Assembly (NCBI GenBank): GCA_025358125.1
Contig: JANYKS010000054.1
Coordinates: 1 to 57,287 of the forward strand
Reading direction: 5' to 3'
Length of the DNA: 57,287 bases
From: Actinomycetes bacterium
GTDB lineage: Bacteria > Actinomycetota > Acidimicrobiia > Acidimicrobiales > Ilumatobacteraceae
Part shown: one piece after another, positions 51,420 to 57,287 of the stretch
Numbering within the stretch: position 1 is the stretch's first letter
Layout: each line of letters starts with the position of its first letter
Position numbers and translations under genes: made by a program
The notes under the pieces: model-generated
Databases searched by the model: none
Told to the model about the DNA's origin: nothing
Seen by the model: the letters and a program-made list of their open reading frames with translations, nothing else

Positions 51420-52415
51420 TTAGTCGGCCGCGGGGACGTTGCGGGCCGCCAGGCGTTTCTTCATTGCGGCGTGGGCCTCGGGGGAGCCATCGTGGAATGA
51501 GCCGAACCAACGGTCGAACGGGATGGCACCATCGGCGTAGTTCACCTCGAAGTATTTGTGGTGCAGGTAGTGGTTCAGGCACCCGGTGTCGATAGCCGCG
51601 TCTTCGCCGAGCTCGATCTTTTCGAACCCGCTGTGCCCGGGCACCGGGGACATGGTGAGGTGCACGAGTTCGTAGAGCGCATGGATCGGGTGCGCCGGGA
51701 TGATCCAGTGGATCGCCGCAGCGCTGTAGTACGCAATGTGCTCGATCGGATGCATCGACAACCCCGACCACGGGCCCGGGTTCGTGTTGCGATGATGCAA
51801 CGCGTGGACCTTCTTGTACAGGAACGGCGTGTGGATCAGACGGTGGACCCAGTAGAAGTGGACCTCGCGCCACAGCGGGATCAGCAGCATGATCAACACG
51901 ATCCACACAGGATGGCGTGACCACTGGAGCATGTGGACATGGCCATTGGCGAACAGCCAGAGGGTGACGATCTCGTACGCCGTCCAAATCGGTACGCCGC
52001 TCGCCAGTGTCCAGAACACGTTTTCTCGGGTCTGACTGCCGAATGTGAACCGCTTGCTTTCACGTGGCCAGCGGGCGTTGTACTTGAATCGGGCGTCTTG
52101 GGCTTTGCGGCGATACAGCCACCAGTGAAACAGCCCGTACCAAGCGAGGACAATCGCAAGATTGCGCGCCAAGAGGTACGCGATCCAGCCGACAGCGAAG
52201 GTGCGAGTGGTCGCCGTCGACGGCGTAGTGAAGGCGTAGAGGATCACCGCAGCGCCGGCGTAGAGCGCGTTCCAGGGCAATAAATAGCCGTGCAAGAACC
52301 ACCGAAGCAATCGTCCGAGGTTGAACTGGCGGTCGAACAGCGGCCCGTAGGAGGCACGGCGATGCGGGGTCCACTCCCCTTTGGCGGTACGGGTTCCGTA
52401 GAGCGTGTCGTCCAT
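51420..52415 (-). CDS. Fatty acid hydroxylase/sterol desaturase-family membrane enzyme
   Basis: A ~331-residue membrane di-iron oxygenase. His-box motifs are present: HFYWVHRLIH, HALHHRN and HYLHHKYFEVNY, plus the further His-rich HPIEHIAYY. At least four hydrophobic segments lie before and between them. Family members hydroxylate or desaturate sterols, carotenoids, fatty acids or alkylglycerols. An ATG at 52424 is open in frame, but ATG 52415 is preferred because the minus-strand TAGTAT hexamer ends directly before 52424, which would put transcription initiation just before 52415. The 16-bp palindrome overlaps that hexamer, so a LacI-type repressor could block it. The PanB-like gene follows. 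Confidence 0.88.
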   Translation of the reverse strand: MDDTLYGTRTAKGEWTPHRRASYGPLFDRQFNLGRLLRWFLHGYLLPWNALYAGAAVILYAFTTPSTATTRTFAVGWIAYLLARNLAIVLAWYGLFHWWLYRRKAQDARFKYNARWPRESKRFTFGSQTRENVFWTLASGVPIWTAYEIVTLWLFANGHVHMLQWSRHPVWIVLIMLLIPLWREVHFYWVHRLIHTPFLYKKVHALHHRNTNPGPWSGLSMHPIEHIAYYSAAAIHWIIPAHPIHALYELVHLTMSPVPGHSGFEKIELGEDAAIDTGCLNHYLHHKYFEVNYADGAIPFDRWFGSFHDGSPEAHAAMKKRLAARNVPAAD

Positions 52416-52424
52416 TGTCGTCAT

Positions 52425-52430
52425 ATACTA
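52425..52430 (-). promoter_or_regulatory. -10 hexamer TAGTAT of the hydroxylase operon
   Basis: Minus-strand TAGTAT lies 9 nt before ATG 52415 and shares four bases with the operator palindrome at 52427-52442. Confidence 0.45.
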
Positions 52431-52442
52431 GCACGTGCTAGT
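52427..52442. promoter_or_regulatory. 16-bp perfect palindrome, probable LacI-family operator
   Basis: ACTAGCACGTGCTAGT is a perfect palindrome with a central CG, as LacI-family operators usually have. It lies in the 89-bp divergent gap between the hydroxylase operon and the LacI-type gene, overlaps the hydroxylase -10 hexamer, and is about 10 nt upstream of a TACTCT hexamer (52452-52457) that could serve the regulator gene. Confidence 0.75.
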
Positions 52443-52504
52443 TCTTTGCGGTACTCTGTAATTGGACAGTCGAAATGTCAAGCCGTACCGAGAGCGGAGC
52501 TTCG

Positions 52505-53560
52505 ATGAGCAGTCGTCACGACATGACCGGCGAGCGGACACCGACGATGGCCGACGTCGCAGCCGCAGCCGGTGTTTCCAGGGCGCTCGTTTCCATCGTG
52601 TTGCGCGACGTCCCCGGGGCGAGTGACGAGACCCGTCGTCGGGTGCGCCAAGTCGCCCACGACCTCGGCTATCGGCCGAACGCTGCAGCTCAGGTGCTGC
52701 GGCGAGCACGCAGCGGCAACCTCGGGGTCCTGTTCTCGCCGCGGTACCCGTTCGAGGTGGAGATCGCCGAGGCGATGTACCCCGCCGCCCACGAACTCGC
52801 GTACCGCGTCGTCCTTGGCGCCATGGCACCCGGACGCAACCTGGACGACGCAGTCGAAGAACTCCTCGAATACCGCTGCGAAGCGTTGGTGATCGTCGGG
52901 GTCGACCACCCTGACCGCTGGTTCGACGAGCTGAAAGGCAGGGTACCGGTGGTACGGGTCGGATGGCCACGCTCGGGCGCCGCGGTCGACGTCGTCCACA
53001 CCCACGAAGGCCGAGGCGTCGATGCCGCCGTTGCCCACCTCGTTGACCTCGGTCACCGACGCATCGAATTCGTCGACGGCGGTGATCTCCCTGGAGCCCG
53101 TCAGCGTCGTCGGGGGTACCTCACGGGAATGCGCCGCCGCGGTCTACAAGACGCATCCCACGTGACGGTCGGCGACTACACCGATCAAGGCGGCGCCAAC
53201 GCCGCACTGAAATTGCTCGCCGACGACGAGCTCCCTACCGCTGTCATCGCCGCCAACGACTGGTCGGCCATCGGGCTACTGACGACGTTCCTCCGCCACG
53301 GCGTCCGCGTCCCCGACGACATTTCGGTCGTCGGCTATGACGACAGCCTCCTCGCCCGCCGCACCTACCTCGATCTCACCTCGGTCGCCCAAGACACCAC
53401 AAAACTGGCCAACGCCGCGGTCACCTTGGCCGCCCGACGCCTCGACGGGTCGCTCGACCCACCCACCGAGACTGTGATCGAACCGGTCCTCATCGTTCGT
53501 TCAAGCACCACCGCACCGCGACGCGTACCAATAGCGCCCGATAGAAACACTCGACCATAA
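52505..53560 (+). CDS. LacI-family transcriptional regulator
   Basis: A 351-residue repressor. The N-terminal helix-turn-helix reads TMADVAAAAGVSRALVSIVLRD, followed by the hinge (RPNAAAQVLRRARSGNLGVLF) and a periplasmic-binding-type effector domain (GYDDSLLARRTYLDLTSVAQD near the C-terminus). ATG 52505 has a GGAG ribosome-binding site 6 nt upstream; an ATG 10 codons earlier has none. It is divergent from the membrane hydroxylase/PanB-like operon, with a 16-bp palindromic operator between them. The effector is probably a sugar-like or small organic ligand but cannot be named. Confidence 0.9.
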   Translation: MSSRHDMTGERTPTMADVAAAAGVSRALVSIVLRDVPGASDETRRRVRQVAHDLGYRPNAAAQVLRRARSGNLGVLFSPRYPFEVEIAEAMYPAAHELAYRVVLGAMAPGRNLDDAVEELLEYRCEALVIVGVDHPDRWFDELKGRVPVVRVGWPRSGAAVDVVHTHEGRGVDAAVAHLVDLGHRRIEFVDGGDLPGARQRRRGYLTGMRRRGLQDASHVTVGDYTDQGGANAALKLLADDELPTAVIAANDWSAIGLLTTFLRHGVRVPDDISVVGYDDSLLARRTYLDLTSVAQDTTKLANAAVTLAARRLDGSLDPPTETVIEPVLIVRSSTTAPRRVPIAPDRNTRP

Positions 53561-53598
53561 ACCGCCAATTTGACCGAGTTGCGTGTGTCGGGCGATGG

Positions 53599-53712
53599 TC
53601 AGCGGTCGATCATTTGCTGGATTTGCGGGCTGTAGCGCTCTCCGATGATCTGGACGGTTGCTGCGGCGGCTTCGAGCGGGGCGAGTTGGTCGTCCGGCCA
53701 CGACCGCATGGG
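53599..53712 (-). other. Possible C-terminal gene remnant
   Basis: A minus-strand frame from about 53712 to a stop at 53599 reads MPMRSWPDDQLAPLEAAAAT then VQIIGERYSPQIQQMIDR, well-formed helical protein sequence. Upstream the frame continues without clear homology. It may be the tail of a gene cut by the neighbouring integrative element, or a small unknown protein. Confidence 0.3.
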
Positions 53713-53851
53713 CATCCCCTCAGATCGTGGAGGCATCATGGTGTTCGACCAGGTCAGACATGGTGAAGAGGGCCCGTCGGGTACTCTCATCAAAGCCTTC
53801 CCAAAACTGTGGGTCACTCGCCCTCAGTGGCGGCAAGTTGATTGGTGGTGG

Positions 53852-55150
53852 ATGATGGTTCGCCCGATGCAAACGGTGAAGGTCTACGGGGTCCAGGATC
53901 GGCGCTCCACCACGCAAGCGAAACTGCCGTGGGTGGTGCGCTACACGATCGAAGGTCGCCATCGCGGCAAGTCGTTCCGCACCCGGATCGAGGCTGATCG
54001 CTACCGGGGTCTTCTGTTGCAGGAGGTTCAGGCGGGCGGACGGTTCGATGAGACGACAGGCGAACCAGAGTCGTGGCAGACGCCGCTGGCCGAGGCTCGC
54101 GTTCACGAGTGGTCGCGGCGCTGGATTGGCGAACAGTGGCAGGAGTGGCAACCACGAACGAGAGCGTCAGCAACCGAAGCACTTGCCCGGTTCATCACAA
54201 TCGCCGTTGAGCACGGTGCGAAGCCACCGGAGGGTCTTCGCGCCTACCTCTACACCGCCTTGTCACCCAACTCTGAGGGCGAGCGCGATGCTCAGTTCGA
54301 GAAGTGGATGGCGAAGAACTGCCTGATGCTCGGAGAGCTCGATCGGGAGCGGATCGCCGATATCGACCGCCGGCTCGGCCTCAAGCTCGACGGCTCGCCG
54401 CTGGCCGCGACTACCGCGAACCGGATCCGTATCGTCGCTCGCGCCTCGGTCCAATCGGCGATCGATGCCGGCGCAATAGCGGCCGACGTGTGGCCGCAGC
54501 GGTCCAAGACGCGAGCGCGACGAAAGGTTGCGCGAACAAGGCGGAGCGTCGACGTTCGTTCTCTGCCGAGCCCGGCAGCGATGGCCAAGGCGATCGACGC
54601 GATCGTCACGCAACAGCCCGGCAGCAAGAACTACCGAGTGATGACCGCAGTCGCCTACTACGCCGGCCTGCGACCGTCGGAGGTCGTGATGCTGCGAGTC
54701 CGGTCCACGGAACTGCCGGCCGAAGGTTGGGGACGCCTGGACGTCACTGAAGCCGATATCTCTTTCGATGAACCAGGCGAACCCAAGACCGGCCCGCGCA
54801 GTGTGCCGATCCCACCGGTGCTCGTCACGATGCTGCGCGAATGGATCCACAAGAACAACCTCACATCACCCGACCGTCTGCTCTTTCGAACCCGCAACGA
54901 CACGATGCCGAGCGGATCGAACTGGGCACGAGCATGGCACCGCGCGCTTGAATCGGTCGGCCAACGGCCGATGAGGATCTACGACTGCCGACACGCCGCA
55001 GCCACGACGTGGCTGCGCGCTGGGATGCCGCTCGCTGAGACCGCGCGACGACTCGGACACAGCGTCGAAACCCTCGTCTCCACGTACGTCGGCGCTCTCG
55101 ACGACGAAGAGCACGTCGCCAACCAGCGAGTCGACACGATCCTCGGATAG
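53852..55150 (+). CDS. Tyrosine-type site-specific integrase
   Basis: A ~432-residue recombinase. The N-terminal arm-binding/AP2-like part opens QTVKVYGVQDRRSTTQAKLPWVVRYTIEGRHRGKSFRTR. A central SAM-like core-binding domain follows, then the catalytic domain. The catalytic residues are visible: Arg in YYAGLRPSEV, His/Arg in YDCRHAAATTWLRAG, His in RRLGHSVETL and the nucleophile Tyr in VSTYVGAL. ATG 53852 or 53855 is most likely; the frame is open further upstream to 53645 without homology. It marks this end of the window as an integrative element or its scar. No tRNA gene adjoins. Confidence 0.88.
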   Translation: MMVRPMQTVKVYGVQDRRSTTQAKLPWVVRYTIEGRHRGKSFRTRIEADRYRGLLLQEVQAGGRFDETTGEPESWQTPLAEARVHEWSRRWIGEQWQEWQPRTRASATEALARFITIAVEHGAKPPEGLRAYLYTALSPNSEGERDAQFEKWMAKNCLMLGELDRERIADIDRRLGLKLDGSPLAATTANRIRIVARASVQSAIDAGAIAADVWPQRSKTRARRKVARTRRSVDVRSLPSPAAMAKAIDAIVTQQPGSKNYRVMTAVAYYAGLRPSEVVMLRVRSTELPAEGWGRLDVTEADISFDEPGEPKTGPRSVPIPPVLVTMLREWIHKNNLTSPDRLLFRTRNDTMPSGSNWARAWHRALESVGQRPMRIYDCRHAAATTWLRAGMPLAETARRLGHSVETLVSTYVGALDDEEHVANQRVDTILG

Positions 55151-55202
55151 GCGACTCGTCCCAACAGAGAGGGCTCCCAGTGCGTCAACCCCGCAGAGAT
55201 AT

Positions 55203-55222
55203 CTACATGCAATCGCATGTAG
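55203..55222. promoter_or_regulatory. Operator-like inverted repeat before the XRE gene
   Basis: Perfect 8-bp arms CTACATGC and GCATGTAG with a 4-nt spacer. The right arm overlaps the TAGCCT hexamer (55220-55225) by three bases, so binding here would block the promoter. Autorepression by the XRE protein is the natural reading. Confidence 0.75.
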
Positions 55223-55225
55223 CCT
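55220..55225 (+). promoter_or_regulatory. -10 hexamer TAGCCT for leaderless XRE gene
   Basis: TAGCCT lies exactly 6 nt before ATG 55232, overlapping the end of the inverted repeat at 55203-55222. Confidence 0.5.
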
Positions 55226-55231
55226 TGGGAT

Positions 55232-55558
55232 ATGACTGATGTGTTCGAGGTTCAGAATCGAGCCTGGTCCGGTGCTGTGGTGAAGCGCGCCCGGTTGATG
55301 GCAAAGCTGACACAACAGCAACTCGCTGACGCTGCGGGCACAACCCAGCAGCACGTCGCGGCAATCGAGAACGGTCGACGGCAACCATCGCACCCAGCGC
55401 TTGCCCGCCTTCTACGCGCAGCAGGTTTCGAGCTGCGGACTCGACTCGAGCCTTTCGATCCGCACGATGAAACGATCGAGGAATGGCTGCAGGCACAGCC
55501 CGTCGACTTCCAACAACGATGGGCTGAGCATCAACGCATGATCGTGTCGTCGCCATGA
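55232..55558 (+). CDS. XRE-family helix-turn-helix protein, probable antitoxin
   Basis: A 108-residue protein. The central XRE domain reads VVKRARLMAKLTQQQLADAAGTTQQHVAAIENGRRQPS (about residues 16-53), followed by LARLLRAAGFELRTRLEPFD, a common ending in antitoxins and phage repressors. The C-terminal ~40 residues are helical and charged. The gene starts directly after an inverted repeat that overlaps its promoter, and its stop overlaps the next gene (ATGA). Pairing with a nucleotidyltransferase suggests that it neutralises or regulates that enzyme. Confidence 0.85.
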   Translation: MTDVFEVQNRAWSGAVVKRARLMAKLTQQQLADAAGTTQQHVAAIENGRRQPSHPALARLLRAAGFELRTRLEPFDPHDETIEEWLQAQPVDFQQRWAEHQRMIVSSP

Positions 55559-56184
55559 CCGCTGATCCTCCGCATTGGCGTGAGGTCCGGGACCGCCTCA
55601 CAGCGAAACGTGATTCACCAACGCAGGAGCCGCAACAGCGCCCGCCCGCACCGATGACCATCGAGCAGGTCGAAGCAATCGTGTCGGTGCTCGATCGACA
55701 CAAGGTCGACTACGTGATGATCGGAGGAATCGCAGCCGAACTTCACGGCGCCAAAATCGCCAGGTCGCTTGACCTTGACGTGACACCCGCCGCGTCGCGG
55801 GCGAACAGAGAACGGATCGCGAGGGCGCTCGCTGAACTGAACGCGACGCTGCGCGTACCAGGCGGCATGCCCGACGGTGTCGAAGTCCATATCGACGCCG
55901 ACTGGTTAGAACGGGTCACAACCGCAACATTCAACACCGATCACGGACCGTTCGACCTCGCATTCCGCCCCGATGGAACCGACGGCTACGACGATCTGGT
56001 GCGCTCCGTGGTGATCGTCCGAGTCGGTGCGGTCGATGCACGTCTGGCGTCGCTGGAAGACATCGTCCGCTCCAAGACCGCGGCCGGACGGACCAAAGAC
56101 GAACTCACGCTGCCCGCGCTGATCGACCGCCTCAACGCAATCCGAGCCGACCAAAACCGATCAAATCAGATCCCTGAATCGTGA
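55555..56184 (+). CDS. Nucleotidyltransferase-fold protein, probable toxin partner
   Basis: A 209-residue protein. After a hydrophilic, Pro-rich N-terminus, the nucleotidyltransferase core begins near residue 45: VDYVMIGGIAAELHGAKIAR followed by SLDLDVTP. The GG…DLD arrangement is the metal/nucleotide motif, and the carboxylates of DLD are intact. Later segments (VEVHIDADWL, GAVDARLASLEDIVRSKTAAGR) resemble AbiEii- or MNT/DUF6036-type proteins. It overlaps the XRE gene by 4 nt. Family precedents modify tRNA or partner proteins with nucleotides; the target here is unknown. Confidence 0.85.
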   Translation: MTADPPHWREVRDRLTAKRDSPTQEPQQRPPAPMTIEQVEAIVSVLDRHKVDYVMIGGIAAELHGAKIARSLDLDVTPAASRANRERIARALAELNATLRVPGGMPDGVEVHIDADWLERVTTATFNTDHGPFDLAFRPDGTDGYDDLVRSVVIVRVGAVDARLASLEDIVRSKTAAGRTKDELTLPALIDRLNAIRADQNRSNQIPES

Positions 56185-56220
56185 GCACAAGGGTCGATCA
56201 ATGCGCGACACGGACGGTCA

Positions 56221-56282
56221 GAACACGTCGCCAACAAGCGAATCGACACGATTCTCCGCAAGCAACTTCTTGCCCCGTTGAC
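56221..56282 (+). pseudogene. Remnant integrase C-terminus (second copy)
   Basis: Codons from 56221 read EHVANKRIDTIL, closely matching the integrase tail EHVANQRVDTIL at 55108-55143; 32 of 36 nt agree. Nothing upstream resembles the rest of an integrase. The two tails therefore flank the XRE/nucleotidyltransferase pair. It may be the relic of a second integrase or of a duplication. Confidence 0.6.
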
Positions 56283-56324
56283 ACTTTTCCGCCGTCGAAG
56301 GCAGAATCCAGCCACAGCCCGGAT

Positions 56325-56355
56325 CGAAATGTAACGGCGTGCTCGTTACATTTCG
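56325..56355. promoter_or_regulatory. 11-bp-arm inverted repeat upstream of MDMPI relic
   Basis: Perfect arms CGAAATGTAAC (56325-56335) and GTTACATTTCG (56345-56355) with a 9-nt spacer. Arm sequence is AT-rich for this genome. No T-tract follows, so a dimeric-regulator operator is more likely than a terminator. The regulator is unknown. Confidence 0.65.
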
Positions 56356-56451
56356 GTTGGGTACCAACGCACCGTGCCCGTAAGGCGGCACGCGCGGCGG
56401 CCAGATGGCCTACGCGCCCTGGTGACCGGTCTACTGAGGCAGGAGACCACT

Positions 56452-57170
56452 ATGACCGAGTCGCACGACACCTACGTCAACTGGCTAGACGCGGAGAATC
56501 ATGCGTTCGCCGACGCTTGCGAGAGTGATCTGGCCGCCGCGGTTCCGACCTGCCCCGGCTGGACGATGCACGATCTCCTCGCGCACCATGCGTCGTTCCG
56601 TCGTGGATCGCCACCATCGTCCACGATCGCCTGCTCGACCCTTTCGCGCCGACATCCATCGCACCACCAGACGACGACGAGATCAGCTGGTACCGCTCGA
56701 TCGGCGCGCGCCTGGTCACCACGCTTCGGTCTGCGCCCCCCGAGGCGAACGTCTGGGGAGTCACCAACCAACAAACCGTCGGAGCATGGGCCCGACGCCA
56801 GGCCTCAGAAACCTCCGTCCACCGCTGGGACGCACAAAACGCGACCGGCGTCGCCACGCCGATCGCGCACGCCGACTACTACATCAGCGAGATCCTCGAG
56901 CACCTCCTGCCAGGCCTGATCACAAGCTTCGGAGCCCCACTACCCCAGGGCACGCTCGCAATTCGCGCAACAGACTCCGCCAACACCTGGACGACGACGT
57001 CCACCACCGATCGCATCACCAGCGTGCCTGACGACACCTCGGCCGACGTGACCCTCTCGGGGGCCGCTTCAGATCTCCTCCTCGCACTCTGGAACCGGCC
57101 GAGCAACACCGAAACCGACGGCGACCACGATGTGCTTGGGCAGTGGCGACGGGCATTGGTTGGGAGCTGA
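56452..57170 (+). pseudogene. Mycothiol-dependent maleylpyruvate isomerase (MDMPI)-family gene, frameshifted
   Basis: ATG 56452 follows a good ribosome-binding site (AGGAGA). The first ~50 codons read the MDMPI/DinB-like N-terminus (NWLDAENHAFADACES…CPGWTMHDLLAHHASF). At about 56604 the match moves to another frame (WIATIVHDRLLDPFAP…VGAWARRQASETSVHRWDAQN…) and runs to TGA 57168. One base appears to be missing. Apart from this, both parts look well preserved, so the lesion may be recent or a sequence error. The C-terminal half corresponds to the MDMPI C-terminal domain. The N-terminal DinB metal site (the helix with HDLLAHH) is present. Confidence 0.7.
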
Positions 57171-57287
57171 CCCCAACCCTGCAGCAACCTCGCCACGACT
57201 GTGCCTGGCCGACAACTCAGACAGCTGCGACATTCACGCCAGGTCGAGCGAAATTCGCCGACATGTGCCGATCGCTTGCCGGGGCAG

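Noticed and set aside
53561..53851. tRNA attachment site next to the integrase
   Set aside because: No cloverleaf-capable sequence or tRNA 3' end could be seen near the integrase.

Overview
This is a GC-rich, gene-dense bacterial chromosome segment that looks actinobacterial, most likely Acidimicrobiia (Ilumatobacter-like). That placement is inference. It rests on the high GC content, a GatCAB operon, a mycothiol-type isomerase relic, an Eis-like acetyltransferase, ECF42 sigma factor/DGPF-protein pairing and abundant leaderless promoters. I see no rRNA, tRNA or CRISPR array.

Layout. 1-12 kb holds mostly housekeeping genes: the end of an HD-GYP protein, a 2[4Fe-4S] ferredoxin, an alpha/beta hydrolase overlapping lgt, a small membrane protein, the gatC-gatA-gatB operon, an M20 amidohydrolase, an Eis-like acetyltransferase, an MFS exporter and an acyl-CoA dehydrogenase. 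12-18 kb has an orphan HyuA-type protein, a gutted lactate/malate dehydrogenase-family pseudogene, and a GH3 glycosidase coupled to an enoyl-CoA hydratase. 17.9-25.2 kb is one minus-strand branched-chain-amino-acid-type ABC transporter locus: two paralogous lipoprotein binding proteins, a single fused LivH-LivM permease, LivG, LivF and a small membrane protein. 25.3-33.8 kb is catabolic: two SDRs, a VOC protein, two M20 hydrolases, a LysR regulator with a palindromic operator, an acyl-CoA-dehydrogenase-fold enzyme and an imidazolonepropionase-like amidohydrolase. 33.8-39.8 kb has an MtfA-like peptidase, a CtpE-like P-type ATPase, two translationally coupled exported ferritin-like proteins ending in a UUCG terminator, and a third di-iron protein.

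40-57 kb becomes accessory: a DGPF protein with an ECF42-type sigma factor, an orphan PIN toxin that retains only the toxin-binding arm of its antitoxin, a homocysteine methyltransferase, a stand-alone cyclic-nucleotide-binding domain, an orphan molybdenum hydroxylase, and a gene graveyard (glycosyltransferase, IS481 transposase and membrane-protein relics). Next comes a LacI-controlled pair (fatty-acid-hydroxylase-type membrane enzyme plus a PanB-fold protein lacking PanB's catalytic residues). Last is a tyrosine integrase with an XRE/nucleotidyltransferase toxin-antitoxin-like pair, flanked by a second copy of the integrase tail.

Two organisational habits recur. Many genes begin with TANNNT placed about 6 nt before ATG/GTG, with no leader and no Shine-Dalgarno. 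Many operon partners overlap by 4 nt (GTGA or ATGA). The best candidates for something undescribed are the LacI/hydroxylase/PanB-like operon, the M20 paralogue with a dismantled metal site inside the LysR-linked catabolic cluster, and the integrase-associated XRE/nucleotidyltransferase module.
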